Of a stretch of DNA of 64,000 nt, positions 1 to 10,815 are shown piece by piece. Every line of letters starts with the position of its first letter. Position 1 is the first letter of the stretch. The DNA comes from Tolypocladium sp. Sup5 PDA-1. Taxonomy: Eukaryota; Ascomycota; Sordariomycetes; Hypocreales; Ophiocordycipitaceae. Under the pieces are notes generated by a model, which made no database searches, had not been told where the DNA came from, and saw nothing but the letters and a program-made list of their open reading frames with translations. The DNA lies in assembly GCA_000750105.3 (NCBI GenBank), contig JPHH03000003.1, positions 496,001-560,000 of the forward strand, read 5' to 3'. Made by a program: the position numbers and the translations under genes.

Positions 1-1
1 G

Positions 2-1242
2 AGCAAGGCCAGCCGCGTCGAGATTCCTGAATGCATGGGCGCCGTTTGCGCCGCCGTCTATCTCCTGACCGTCATCGTCTTCATTCCGTTTCCCTTCTAC
101 AAGGACATTGTCGCGGCGACCAGCGGTGGCGGCAACCGAGACGTTGTGCTCGAGGTCCATCATGTCGACCAGGGGCGCTTCCTGCACCGCTTCCCGCACA
201 ACAAGGTGAACATTGACGGTGCTTAATCCCCGCCTCATGCGCTGACCGCAGTACCCAACTCCAGCTCGCTTCCTACCTGGGCGCCATCATCTCCCTCCAG
301 ACAATCGCCCTCCTCGGCATCGGCGATGATCTCTTCGACATCCGCTGGCGCCACAAGTGGTGGATTCCCGGCCTGGCCTCCATCCCTCTTCTCGTTGTCT
401 ACTTTGTCGACTTCGACGTCACGTCCATCGTCATACCCGTGCAGCTGCAGCCATATCTCGGCGAGCTCTTCGACCTCGGTGTGCTCTACTACGTCTACAT
501 GGCCTGCATCGCCATGTTCTGCCCCCAGAGCATCAACATGCTCGCGGGCATCAACGGAATCGAGGTCTCTCAGTGCGTCGTCGTCGCGCTTCTGCTCGCC
601 TTCAACGATTGCCTCTACCTCTTCACGCCGTACCCCCACCCGGCTACCGACTCCCACCTCTTCTCCCTATACTTCCTCCTCCCCTGGATCGGCGTCTCGT
701 GCGCCTTGCTGTACCATAACTGGTACCCCGCCAAGGTGTTTGTGGGGGACACGTACTGCTACTTCTCTGGCATGGTCTTTGCCGTCGTCGGCATCCTCGG
801 CCACTTCTCCAAGACCCTGGGTCTCCTCCTGGTGCCCCAGATCTTCAACTTCCTCTACTCCTGCCCCCAGATCTTCGGCCTCGTTCCCTGCCCGCGCCAC
901 CGCCTCCCCAAATTCAACGCCCGAACCGGCCTCCTCGAGCCCTCCGTAACGCCATGGTCGCCCGAGCGCCAGCCTCACCCCCTGGTTGGCCAGGTCCTGC
1001 ACCTGCTGGGCAGGCTGCGTCTCCTGCGCGTCACCGTCGACGACAAGGGACGCTTCGTCGAGACCAGCAACTTCACCATCCTCAACCTGTGGCTCGTCTG
1101 GCGCGGGCCCATGCGCGAGGACCGTCTAGCCTGGGAGATTACGCTGCTGCAGCTCGCCGTCGGCCTGTTTGGGCTCTTTGTCCGACACAAGCTGGCTTTG
1201 CTTGTCTTTAAGGAGGACAACTGGGGCACGGCGCAGCAGTAG
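2..1242 (+). CDS. ALG7: UDP-GlcNAc:dolichyl-phosphate GlcNAc-1-P transferase, 5' partial
   Basis: This enzyme catalyses the first committed step of N-glycan precursor synthesis: transfer of GlcNAc-1-phosphate from UDP-GlcNAc to dolichyl phosphate at the ER membrane (the tunicamycin target). Visible exons are <2..205 and 265..1242, with a 59-bp GT-AG intron that joins PHNK to LASYLGAI in frame. The 393 visible residues hold several hydrophobic segments and family motifs: GDDLFDIRWRHKWW just after the junction, the SINMLAGINGIEV loop, and the NWYPAKVFVGDTYC catalytic-loop motif followed by HFSKT. The protein ends in a hydrophobic segment and the short tail NWGTAQQ. The N-terminal ~60-80 residues lie off the left edge. 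The gene is convergent with the SET3-like gene. Identity is strong because motif order and spacing match the family throughout. Confidence 0.96.
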
Positions 1243-2069
1243 AAGAGGCGAGTGCCGAGGAGCCAAGTGGGAAGGCCGTACAAGAGAAAAGTTGTCACGT
1301 GTACATGTGTGTAAAGTATAGAACCCAAGCAGGTTAGAGATGAATCGCCTGCCTTCAAGAATTGATACCCCTTGTCTTGCGACTATATCGAGAACGGATA
1401 GCCTGGGCTTGAGACGATGCTTGCAAACCTCGTCACACCATGCACGCGCTACATGGAACCGTTCCGAGCAGTGTTGAAGAGTGGCTGGATAGTCCCATGG
1501 CCATTAATCCATTTCATCATTTCCCCAGGGGCAGGGCCCTTCTCGGCCTGCAGCAGCATCGGACAAGCTGACACAGTAGCTTCCGTGCCACGCCTACTCC
1601 ATATAAATACACGAATTGAACAAAAATGACAAGCCAGTTATGTCCCAGTAAAAACGCCCCGTCTCTTGGACCCTTTCTTTCCCCAAATGCCAAGTTGCTG
1701 TGCCCCAGGGAGTTGGCGGACCCGGGAATGAGTCCCAAAGTCTGCGACATCAACTCCGTTTCCATTCCAGCGTCCGCATCAGAACAGCTTTTCCACTCCA
1801 CTGCAATAGGCGTGGTGATTGAGTCCGACATCCGGTTTCGTTTGGCCAAGCCATTTCCGTAAATGGCGGTCCGAGCGCCGCGTCGTCCTTTCTTCCTCTT
1901 AACGCCCAGTCCAGCCGTGCCGTCCGGCATGCCCACTTCCGGGTATAGAAATATTATAAAAAGCGCACACTGTCGAATGCTGGTGGTTGATTGTCCGATG
2001 CCCGGCTCGAACCTGTTCGCCCTGGTTTTTCGGCAACAAAATAAAAGTACAGACACATCCTACACGTAA
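1243..2069. other. Intergenic, convergent 3' ends of ALG7 and SET3-like
   Basis: 827 bp between two stop codons facing each other. It must contain both 3' UTRs. The open frames here have no recognisable domain or intron structure, so I see no gene. Confidence 0.7.
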
Positions 2070-4817
2070 TCAAAGGCCGTTGGTCGCCGTTGTTGTGGCG
2101 GCCGGGGAGACCAAGTCGTCAGACTTCTCCATGGGTTGCGACTCAATGGTGACCTCGACCTTGATTTCCTCGGGGTCCGCTAAGCCCGGCTTGAGAAGAG
2201 CGGACCCGCCTGAGACCTTTCCTGCAGCCTTGTTCATTCTGCTCTTTGTGTAGTCGCTGAGGCTCAGCTTCTTCTTGGCCGGGCTCGGGTTCATTGCGAT
2301 GCCGTTGACTGCGGCCGGGGCAAAAGGGCTTGTCAAGGTACCAGCTGAAAAGGGGGACAATCCCACGGTGCTCGTGGCCGACAGAGGCGTCGTGACAAGC
2401 CCGCTGTTGTCGAAAGCTGGAACGGGGGGCATCTGAACCCGAAGATCCGGAGTCTTCACCTTGCCTTGCTCTGGTCCCGTTCCGTTCGTGACTATCGTCG
2501 GCACTTCCTGAAGTTCATCGGGCGGGTGCGCGTCTGAAGACAGTAGGGTTGGCGACTGGGGATCGACCGCTGAACTCGAAACCGACGGCTTTTGCTCACT
2601 TGGTGGTGGATCAACATCCATAGCGCTTCCACCAGAAGCTTGCCCATTTAGACCTTGCCTCTTGTGCTCATCTTCGTCTGCACGATTCTTGAGTCTGCTG
2701 TTCAGTAGTCGCTTCGACAGTGATATGACCCGCCTCTTGCTGTACTGCGATTTGCAGGGTTCGCTAAACCATTCGCCTTCCACGGGGTCTGTTTGAACAC
2801 CAGCGTCGCAGTATGTGGGCCGCGGACCGGCGGAGGCCTGCCGCGACCCAGATCCGGATGAAGCCTTCATTGATGCAGAGGGTTTGGGAAGATTCGTGAG
2901 GCTCGGCGACCGTGCGCTCGACGGAGAGCCGGACTTGCTCCTAGAGGTTCCAGCGTCCACGTATTGACTTGGCGGTGCAGCGGAGCCGTTGCGGGACTTT
3001 GGCTTCGAGGACGTCGAGACAGTGGTGCCATCGGACACGCGCTTCTTCTTTCTTGGCGGCTGCTGCTGTTCCATGCGGCGGAACGAGTCTTCGACCATTG
3101 CCACCTTTCTCTTGTCACGGTCAGTCGGCTCAGTCAATATCCCCAGTTGGTCGAATTGTCCTTGTTGCACCGGCGTCGGGTCCCTGCTAGGCGGTTTGCT
3201 ACGCGATGCTGTTGATTCGTTTCTAGCGCCATTGTCTGCACTGTCGTCGACCTGGCCTTCACTAGCGGCCCGACTGTTCGTGGCATGACCAGTGCTTGTG
3301 GGGGAGATGGTGTGGTTCCGCGACTTTCGCGACTTCTTCTTGGCAGGACGACCGTGGTGTTTGCCGAACAAATAGTGGCGATGAAAGCGGGCGAAGGCGC
3401 AATTGTTCTCCAGATCGCATGCGCAGCCGCCGTACTCGGACAAGATCCGGTCAATCCAGTTCGAGATGGCCGTGTATTCTGATGCGTCCAGTTCCGGCTC
3501 ATCTTGCGACGTGGTATCGTCGTCGCTCAGACCAAGTAGATGAAGCCACCGAGCATGGACGCTCTTCTCGAGCCGGAAATCCCACGGCAGCGTGATCTGT
3601 TCATTCGAGGGGATGTAGCGGTCGCTAACTAGCCAAAAGTGGTATTCCGAGCCGCCCGAAAGGTACGTGTCCAATTGAGCGTTTGGTTTGCAACTCCTTC
3701 GCACATACCGTGCAAGAGACCCTTCTTTCCGGGTGTCGATGTAGAGCGGGAGGATTGGGTGGAAGAAGACGAAGGGGAGGGGCGACGAGAGGTCAGCCCA
3801 CAGGTTGTCGGGATCTGCACAGTAGTCTTTTTGGAAACCGATGTCCCCGTTGAGCTCGATGAGAGGAACGTCCTTCTCAATGGGCGTCGTCGTCGATTTG
3901 ACGAAGCGCCATCGCAGAGTTGTCCCGGGTTCGACGAAGCGTGTCGAGTCCTTGACTTCGAGTGTCGGTTTCTTCTCGTCAACGTTGGGCGGCTCATTCT
4001 GAAAAACTTCAGAGTGCGTACGACCAACTTCTTGTTTCATCGTGTCGGGCTCCCGCAACCATCGAGACAAGGCGGTAGGGATAGCGAGGCTCGCAAAGGC
4101 GTTGTTGTGGGTGTCGGGAACGTCATGCTCGTTGTAAAGCGAGCAGAACCCGGCGGAATAGTGATGTATTTGAAAGTCGTCGGGGAGGTCGGGAGGAGTG
4201 GTAGCAGGGCTGGGAGGGTGCGCAGGATTCGATCGCGAGTTGTTGCCGTACGAAGGACTGCGCTTCGACGGCTGGGAGCTAACCGAGTGTGACGGGCGAT
4301 GTGAGGATTTTGATTTCTTCGAGGAAGGGGGCTGGTCGCTTGGGCTGCCATGTTTCCCGTTCTCGGACGAGCTATGGCCATTCGTCTGCAAGTCGGCAGG
4401 CCTGGCCTTTTTCTTGTGGCTCTTCGACGGGGGTCGCCTGGGTTTCTTATCGATCGGCTGCGCTGGCAAGACGGCACTCCTGAGCCGGAGCGTTCGCTCG
4501 ATGGCCTTTTGCCGATCTAGAGGGCGAGGCTTGCACTCTGCACAAGAGTGAGCAAAGTCCTCGCGTATCGCCTCGTCCCGGTTGTCGGGATAGAAGCAGT
4601 CGATGTGCTGCCACGTGTCGCATGTCTCGCAGTATATCGTGTTTCCGTCATCGTCAGAGAAGTTGCAGATACACTTGATGGTGTACGGCTCTTCCTCCAC
4701 CGTCTCTACAGCGTTGGCGGCGACCTCGTCCTTGACGACGGGTGCCACCGGCGCGGCAGGGGCGGCCTGACTGGGAACTGCGGTCTGCGTCGACAGCGTC
4801 GTGGGCTTGTCTGTCAT
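2070..4817 (-). CDS. SET3: Set3-like PHD finger and SET domain protein
   Basis: A single exon of 915 residues. Residues 47-96 form a PHD finger (Cys49, Cys51, Cys63, Cys66, His71, Cys74, Cys92, Cys95) of the type that reads H3K4 methylation. A SET domain follows at about 300-417. The motif that is normally NHSCxPN in active methyltransferases reads RRSCKPN (residues 373-379), as in the Set3/MLL5/UpSET group, which are regarded as chromatin adaptors for histone deacetylases rather than active enzymes. The basic segment 120-200 and the long Ser/Pro/Lys-rich C-terminal half are low complexity. The role, recruitment of a Set3C-type deacetylase complex to transcribed chromatin, is inferred from the family. 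The ATG at 4817 is preferred because the PHD finger starts 46 residues downstream and no similar protein sequence is evident upstream. Confidence 0.88.
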   Translation of the reverse strand: MTDKPTTLSTQTAVPSQAAPAAPVAPVVKDEVAANAVETVEEEPYTIKCICNFSDDDGNTIYCETCDTWQHIDCFYPDNRDEAIREDFAHSCAECKPRPLDRQKAIERTLRLRSAVLPAQPIDKKPRRPPSKSHKKKARPADLQTNGHSSSENGKHGSPSDQPPSSKKSKSSHRPSHSVSSQPSKRSPSYGNNSRSNPAHPPSPATTPPDLPDDFQIHHYSAGFCSLYNEHDVPDTHNNAFASLAIPTALSRWLREPDTMKQEVGRTHSEVFQNEPPNVDEKKPTLEVKDSTRFVEPGTTLRWRFVKSTTTPIEKDVPLIELNGDIGFQKDYCADPDNLWADLSSPLPFVFFHPILPLYIDTRKEGSLARYVRRSCKPNAQLDTYLSGGSEYHFWLVSDRYIPSNEQITLPWDFRLEKSVHARWLHLLGLSDDDTTSQDEPELDASEYTAISNWIDRILSEYGGCACDLENNCAFARFHRHYLFGKHHGRPAKKKSRKSRNHTISPTSTGHATNSRAASEGQVDDSADNGARNESTASRSKPPSRDPTPVQQGQFDQLGILTEPTDRDKRKVAMVEDSFRRMEQQQPPRKKKRVSDGTTVSTSSKPKSRNGSAAPPSQYVDAGTSRSKSGSPSSARSPSLTNLPKPSASMKASSGSGSRQASAGPRPTYCDAGVQTDPVEGEWFSEPCKSQYSKRRVISLSKRLLNSRLKNRADEDEHKRQGLNGQASGGSAMDVDPPPSEQKPSVSSSAVDPQSPTLLSSDAHPPDELQEVPTIVTNGTGPEQGKVKTPDLRVQMPPVPAFDNSGLVTTPLSATSTVGLSPFSAGTLTSPFAPAAVNGIAMNPSPAKKKLSLSDYTKSRMNKAAGKVSGGSALLKPGLADPEEIKVEVTIESQPMEKSDDLVSPAATTTATNGL

Positions 4818-5780
4818 AATCTGCGGAGGGGCCTCGCGCGGGGGGTTGGCGTTGGAGGGCGTGAGTGAATTGATTACCGTCGCGGTCTTCGGGGCATGAC
4901 GCCGCCAGCCAAGACGCGCGCCGGGGGTTCACGAGCGGGAGCGCAACCAAGCAGCCGTCGCGGTCTAGGGCCTCATGCGTCGCGAGGATTGAGGCGCAAT
5001 CGAGCCGCCGAAGAGGTGGCGACGGTGGACGGCGACCGCGAAGGGGGATCGAGGAGCGCGGCCGCAAGGGTAGAGACGCGGCCGCGAGGTTATGGAGAAA
5101 ACAAAGACGAGCGATGCGGCCTAGCCGACCCCCAGAGATCGGAAATGGAGGTCTGAAGACGCGTCGAGGCGCGGTTGTGGGCGTGGTCGGTCGAAAAGTC
5201 TTTCTCGCAAAACTCGGAGGACTCGTCACGACAGGATTGGCGGCGATCGAGGTCGGCTTCTCGTGCGCGCAGGAGCAGGGCGCGGAGGGACGGAAGGACA
5301 AAAGAAAAGTAAAAAAAAAGCCAGGCTACTGGAGCAGCGGTCCCAGTAGAAGGAGTCGTCGAGGGCGTGCGAGGTAAGGATAACAAGAGAGAGTGGCAGA
5401 GGGAGAGAGGCTCGTGGACTGCACGAGGAATGGGAGACGGGGAGGAGGAGGATGGGGAAGAGCGACAGAAACACTTGGGTGCTGTGCTTTGCAACAGAGT
5501 GCGGCACCGCATGGATGGGGACGTGCTGGTACGTACCCCGACGTACCCAGGCGGCACTCATCTCAGTGTCTGGGAGACTGGGCGACTGGGAGGAGGAGAC
5601 TGGCCTGGGAGTCTGGGACCCAGCCTGCAGCCAGCAGCCAGCGCCAGCCAGAGCGCAGCGAGCGAGCGAGCGCAGCGAAAAAGACCGGCCAGCCAGAGGG
5701 CATTGGCGCTAAGCCCAACAGCGAATGGGCGGTGGGAGACTAGGACGACTTAGTCTGCGGTGGTGGTGCCTCAGGCCACC

Positions 5781-5804
5781 AGCCCAGCCCAGCCCAGCCC
5801 AGCC
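5781..5804. repeat. (AGCCC)n microsatellite
   Basis: Nearly five perfect tandem copies of a 5-bp unit, in the long leader/promoter side of the SET3-like gene, about 0.97 kb upstream of its ATG. Confidence 0.9.
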
Positions 5805-5909
5805 AGTCGGGCCAGGGAAGCACTGGCTTCCGCTGCAGGCGAGGCGGAGCTGAGGTGAGCAGAGGAGAGGAGGAGAAGAGGAGGGGAGGCCAGCAGCTCA
5901 GGTCAGGAC

Positions 5910-5934
5910 GGGGAGGGGAGGGGAGGGGAGGGGA
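5910..5934. repeat. (GGGGA)5 microsatellite
   Basis: Five tandem copies of GGGGA. Four or more G-runs of four bases in close succession satisfy the usual pattern for an intramolecular G-quadruplex on the + strand. Confidence 0.9.
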
Positions 5935-6903
5935 CACCCGAGGACTGCGAAATTGCAGCCAGAGACAGCGACGGACGCGAGCGTGCAGAGGCACAGCCAA
6001 GCGGTACGAGAAGGACGCAGGGGCTCGTCCACGGCCACGGCAGGGCATCGTCGTCACGCTCGTCTCGGTCATCGTCATCGTCATCGGCATCTGATCGTCG
6101 TCGTCTTGTTCGAAGCCATGCATCGGGCGCGAGGCTGCCGCAGATGCAGAAAACGTCGATGAGGGACGACCCCGTCTCAGACAGCGCTTGGGAGAGTCGA
6201 GGTGGCAGTCGTCGTGGGTGAACAGAGACGAGAGTTGGGCGGATCGTGCTGCCGCACCTGGGCACGGAAATTTCACCGCGCCGCGCAACCCCCCAGGCTT
6301 CTGGGGCGAAGTGTCAAGGGCCGGCGTGTGAGTGAATGAGTCTTGAGAGCGGCGCGTGGTCGGGATGGCCCGCCTGCTGGCAAACCTTGGAGCAGCCAAA
6401 GTTGGCGTTGGCTTCTTGGTGCCGCCCCTATCACAGGTCAGGTCACCGCTACTACTGTGAGTGTCCGTCGCGCAGAACGTGATACAGCAGCATCCGTCCT
6501 GCACTGCAATGCACCCCTCACAGCTTTCACGAAGGCGTCGTCGTGCTGCAGCGCCAGCTCTCCTCACTCGTCTAATAAAGCAAGCCGGTGCCGTAAGCTG
6601 GGCTACACAGTGCCTGTACGGCCAGGAAGGAATTGCGACTGCGCTCCGTGATGCTGACGAGCCGTCGCCTCATGCAACAGCGCTGCAGCATGGACAACCA
6701 CAGTTGGAGGTGTCTTGACTGAAGCTGTCGTGTCGAACGTTTAGATTGCGTCCATTCCCCTGCCTTGCAGGTAGGTATGGCGCCCGGCGCCGCTCTTTGT
6801 CGTTCCTGTAGCAGACCTACGAGCAGCATACTAGTACGGAACATGATTCGGGTTTCTGTCTGCTATTGACTTGTCAAGTTCTGGGGAAGAAAGGGACGCA
6901 GTC

Positions 6904-6912
6904 TACTCCGTA
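6904..6912 (+). promoter_or_regulatory. TACTCCGTA 9-mer, copy 1
   Basis: Exact copy in the middle of the 4-kb gap, flanked by TC and GTAGG. The function is unknown; see the finding on this motif. Confidence 0.4.
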
Positions 6913-8463
6913 GTAGGGGCAGTGTGACTCCAGGCCGACAGAAGTTTGGATATCAGTTGAGCCAAGGTCCTTTGGACCCAGGACGCCTGCAGAGCAACAG
7001 CACCAGCTGCCAGCAGGTCGTACGTACTGTATCACCGCGCTCCTGTTCCACGGCGGCCGGCAAGCGGTAATACACGGCTAGAGCTGACGATGTTTGCAGA
7101 TGCAGGTGCGAGCACCACGACGACGACAGTCAGGCACAGAATCGCATTCACATTCATTGAGGATACACTCCCCAGTGGCGGTTTAGACTTTGGCACAGTG
7201 GGGGCGGGCACCCATTGGCCGCAAGCGGGGGTTGCAGCAGGCCAACACGCCAATCCCTGTCCAGCCCCAGTTGGCTGACATGCGCTAGCCCTTTTTGGAG
7301 AAGCTGCAGACACGCCGCCTGTGATTGGCCATTGGCCGCATCGTGCAGCATGCGACGCCATGCGTCAGCGGATGGACGGCGGGCAGGCATCGAGGCGACT
7401 CCGCTGCAGCAAGTGCGTCGCGATTCGCGTCTTTGCTGGGTCGGGCAGTGCGGACCAATCACGATGTAGGCGCAGTTGTGGTGTCTCTTCCGCAAGCTGC
7501 GTGCCTGGACGCGTGGTGCACACTGGGAACGCAGCAACGGCTGTTGTTTGCCAGCAAGGACGTGCCAGTGATATAATTTCTTCCCGAGTGAACATTGCCA
7601 TGATTCTTCGAACCACATCTGTAACTCCTTGTGTCCATCTCGTTTAAGAATATGCATGAAAAGCATGCTGTCACATGGTGCCACATGTATTGACCCGCGA
7701 GTCAGTCCTGGCCAGAGCCAACGCACTGCGACGGCCAATACAAACACCCAACATCCGCACCGTCACCTTCTTCGTGTCACGACTCGAAGTCGCAGCCACA
7801 ATGAAAGCGAGTTGAAAATCAAAAATTACGCCCCCAATGGCCCCGAAGGACAATTGAGCGCAGGTCGACTCCGCGATGTGCAATGCAGGCCTCCTACACT
7901 AGTACTCTGGATGCTTGAGCTTAGAGTACCGGAACAAGGTAAGTATGAAGAAGAAAGGAAGAAAAGGTTGAAAAGTCGGGAGGCGAGGAGAGGATTTATA
8001 GCGCGGCGGGAATGGCCCGTGCGCCCGCTGCCTGCTGGTGCCTGAGGGTTGAAGGCTGCCAGCCGGTCAGTGAAACGGCAAACGCATGCCTGAGGCAAGG
8101 CAGCTTCGCACTGACAACGGAGCAGGATGTGATCATGTCGAGCTTGTACTGTAGCGAATCTGAACCAGGTTTTGTATGCCAAAATAAGACCGCATTCTGG
8201 CACTCGAAACTGATCGCCTTGGAAGCGACGTCGGAGCGATTGTTCCTGGTCGCCGTCCAGCCAGCCATAAGCCCTCCCAGTCAACCAGTGCTGGGACATT
8301 TTCTACCTGCCGCCGTGCGCCTGCATGTCCTTTCCGTCCCTCCATTTGACCAGGCCCAGTGCTGCCGCCTCGCAGCCAAACGTGAAGGGAATATTTCGTC
8401 AAACGGGCCATGCCAAAGCGGAGGTTTTGCTTTATGTAGATGCGCGTGCCTTGATTTCAAAGG

Positions 8464-8472
8464 TACTCCGTA
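8464..8472 (+). promoter_or_regulatory. TACTCCGTA 9-mer, copy 2
   Basis: Exact copy 382 bp upstream of the NPC2-like start codon, continuing as CGCAATTG. Confidence 0.45.
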
Positions 8473-8853
8473 CGCAATTGTTCAACTGTACTCGGTAGAC
8501 TTTAGCACGCAGCTTGCAGTTTGGAGTCCACCTGGCAGTCCTCTACTGCCCGCGCCTGTCTCCTCAACAAGCCACTGTTGACGTTCGTGGGGGCCACCAA
8601 CAGTGTCCCGGCGTGCACAGGTGTGACCTGCCGCTCCAGGCCCAATCAGAGTGGAGGCCGGGTCCCATGACGCACCCAACCACCGGGCAGCTGCGACGAC
8701 GATATCGCCTCTCGCCTCCGCCTAATAACCTCCGTGCCTCGTACCTCCGTCATCCTCGCCCTCACCTCCGAGCCTTTAATTCAATCCCCTCCTGGCGAAA
8801 CAGCATCTCTACAACACAGCTGCTATCCCCTAGATCATATCGATACCTGCGCG

Positions 8854-9497
8854 ATGAGGTTTTCCGTCGCCTGCCTGTCCGCCTGCCTGGCACCGGCGGC
8901 GGCGCTGAGCATCTTCAACGGGAATGCCCCGGATGTCATCGCCAACGAGGACCTCAAGATCCCTGGAGAGAGTCCCTTGGAGCTCTGTGCCGGCGAGCAT
9001 GCCGACGACATCGTCAACATCAAGAGGGTGGATCTCGTGCCCAACCCACCGGCCGCGTAAGATCAAACCCTTCCCTCTCTCCTCGTGGCGGACGTTTGCT
9101 GACTGGTGGACAGTGGCCAAGAACTGGTCATCAAGGCCCACGGGACTGTCAAGAAGACCATCGAGCAGGGTGCCTACGTCCAGTTGAGCGTCAAGTACGG
9201 CCTCATCCGACTTGTTAACACCAAGGCGGACCTCTGCGAGCAGATCGGCAACGTCGACCTCAAGTGCCCTGTCAAGGCTGGCGACATGGAGATTACCAAG
9301 AAGGTCGACTTGCCCAAGGAGATTCCTCCTGTATGTTACCCTCTTCCGCTTGTAAAGGATGCATGCTGACCCGCCACCAGGGCAAGTACACCGTCAATGC
9401 AGATGTGTACACGGCCGATGACGAGCACATTACCTGCCTGACCGCCACCGTTACCTTCAACGTGGGCGGCAACGGCTTCTTCAGCAACGAGCTGTGA
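8854..9497 (+). CDS. NPC2: NPC2-type ML-domain lipid/sterol transfer protein
   Basis: Three exons, 8854..9056, 9114..9330 and 9381..9497, encode 178 residues. Both introns are GT-AG and the joints are in frame (PPA-AGQELV and IPP-GKYTV). The first ~18 residues are a hydrophobic signal peptide (MRFSVACLSACLAPAAALS). The rest is an ML (MD-2-related lipid recognition) domain, with ELCAGEHADDIVNIKRVDL at the start, paired cysteines (LCEQ, LKCPV, ITCLTA) and a beta-rich end. Family knowledge: NPC2 in the vacuole lumen carries sterol or PG/PI to the membrane protein NCR1/NPC1. The ATG at 8854 is chosen over an upstream in-frame position because only it places the signal peptide at the N terminus. 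The gene is convergent with VMA7. Confidence 0.93.
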
Positions 9498-9881
9498 TGG
9501 GCCTTGCAGTCAACTAGACCTTGATGCGCATACGTACAGCGACGATCGTTTGAGCCTGGGGTTTGATCAGGACTTGTAGACTTTTCTTTGGCATGACTTG
9601 GCATTGTTTGGTTAGGCGAACACGTTTGCGTTCTTTTGGCATCACCTTTATCAACCCGTTTTGCAGAGTGCAGGAGAGTTTTCTCATTATCAATGGCCTC
9701 GACGAGGTCATTCGAGGGATTTATATACTTAGCGTACACCGAGGCATTGAAGACAAGTTTGACTTGGAGCTCTCTCCGCTAGAATGTCGATCGATGCATC
9801 GCCTCTACTATGAAGCCGTTCTACTCTTCAGCGACGGAACGTAGGCCTGGCACTGCGTTGACCATAAAAACACACATTGCT
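9498..9881. other. Intergenic, convergent 3' ends of NPC2 and VMA7
   Basis: 384 bp separating two facing stop codons. Only 3' UTR sequence is expected and I see no other feature. Confidence 0.7.
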
Positions 9882-10440
9882 CTATTCGCCAAACAGGCGG
9901 CGCACTCGTCTCAACACACTGTCCTTCTCGGGGTCGTAGGGGTGGTCTTTGCTGGGAATCTCTAGGACGGTCGGGAAGGCTGCGGTGTAGGTATCGAGCC
10001 GATGCCGTATTCTATCGGCGATCTTGGGAATTATCAGCATCATGTATTCAGAAAGGAGGCGTGCCACTGACGTGCTGGTTGATCAAGACGATGCCGACGT
10101 CTTTCCTGTCCTGGGTGAATCGGTCAAAGGCTGACTCGATGGCGGAGGTGTCCGTCTTGCTGTCGACAACGAGGAAGTTCTTCTGGGCGTCGGCGCCGGC
10201 AGTGACATGCTGTGTCTCGTTAATGTCACGGGACTATCCTGTGTCCGTCTGTATTCTAGGCTGCACGTACGCCGATGCCTGCGAGGAGCAGTCCCGTCAC
10301 CGAGTCCTGGCCTACGTCAGTGATTGCTCGTCGCCTCGCCTCGCTATCGAGCTGCTCGCCCAGGCCTGGACGGGGCGACTCACCTCGTCGCCGATGACGG
10401 CGAGAAACTGCCGGTCTTTGAAGTCTGCTTGCGAGGCCAT
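9882..10440 (-). CDS. VMA7: V-type proton ATPase subunit F
   Basis: Four exons read from the right: 10440..10384, 10306..10271, 10209..10072 and 10022..9882, giving 123 residues, the usual size for this subunit. Three phase-0 introns of 77, 61 and 49 bp are GT-AG (acceptors CAG, CAG, AAG). The protein begins MASQADFKDRQFLAVIGDED, continues with SVTGLLLAGIGHVTAG, has the DIGIVLINQHIADRIR core, and ends with SKDHPYDPEKDSVLRRVRRLF and GE, all diagnostic of subunit F. It sits in the central stalk of the V1 sector and couples ATP hydrolysis to proton pumping into vacuoles and endosomes. The 36-nt second exon is easily missed by automatic prediction. The start codon is 375 bp from the divergent NUR1 start. 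Confidence 0.95.
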
Positions 10441-10815
10441 TTTGACAATCGACGACGGCGGCCTTTGTCCTGCTGTACAGTGGTTTGAGGTTGAGGCTGG
10501 AGGCGACGCTCCACAAAGAAGCACTGGAGCCGCTGACTTCAGCGGTAGCCACCACACGGCCACTGCCCCGCGTGCTAGCGCCCCTTGCAGCAGCTACTCC
10601 GTAGGTACTTGACTACCTAGGTACGAACAAGGAGCTCCAGCTGGAAATTTCCAAGGTGCTAAAAGTAAACAATCACCCATCACCACCAACGCAGCTCCGG
10701 ACACCTCCTTCGTCTCTTCCTTTGGCGAGACCTGGTCGCGAGTCTCTGCAGCTGCAGCTGCGCTCCATCACGACTCTTGCAGAGACACACCAGCTTACCC
10801 TCAAGCACCGCCAAA
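10441..10815. promoter_or_regulatory. Divergent promoter of VMA7 and NUR1
   Basis: 375 bp between two start codons on opposite strands, so it must contain both core promoters and both 5' UTRs. One TACTCCGTA copy lies near the middle (10595-10603), followed by GGTACTTGACTACCTAGGTAC, which contains short inverted repeats. Confidence 0.7.
10595..10603 (+). promoter_or_regulatory. TACTCCGTA 9-mer, copy 3
   Basis: Lies 155 bp upstream of the VMA7 ATG and 213 bp upstream of the NUR1 ATG. Confidence 0.5.

Larger units (their letters stand above)
4818..8853. other. 4-kb gene-poor region between SET3-like and NPC2
   Basis: It contains the upstream regions of two divergent genes. The left part (about 5.3-6.0 kb) is strongly purine-rich on the + strand, with pentameric tandem repeats. 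Open frames of up to 275 codons exist, but they are compositionally biased, lack introns and resemble no family I know. No RNA gene was recognised. Two copies of TACTCCGTA lie here. Confidence 0.6.

Noticed and set aside
5740..6567. 275-codon open frame on the minus strand
   Set aside because: Low-complexity Arg/Ser/Pro composition overlapping pentamer repeats, no domain and no splice structure; looks like chance in GC-rich DNA.
8734..8853. Earlier start for the NPC2-like gene, 40 codons upstream
   Set aside because: It would bury the signal peptide inside the protein; the ATG at 8854 gives a normal secreted N terminus.
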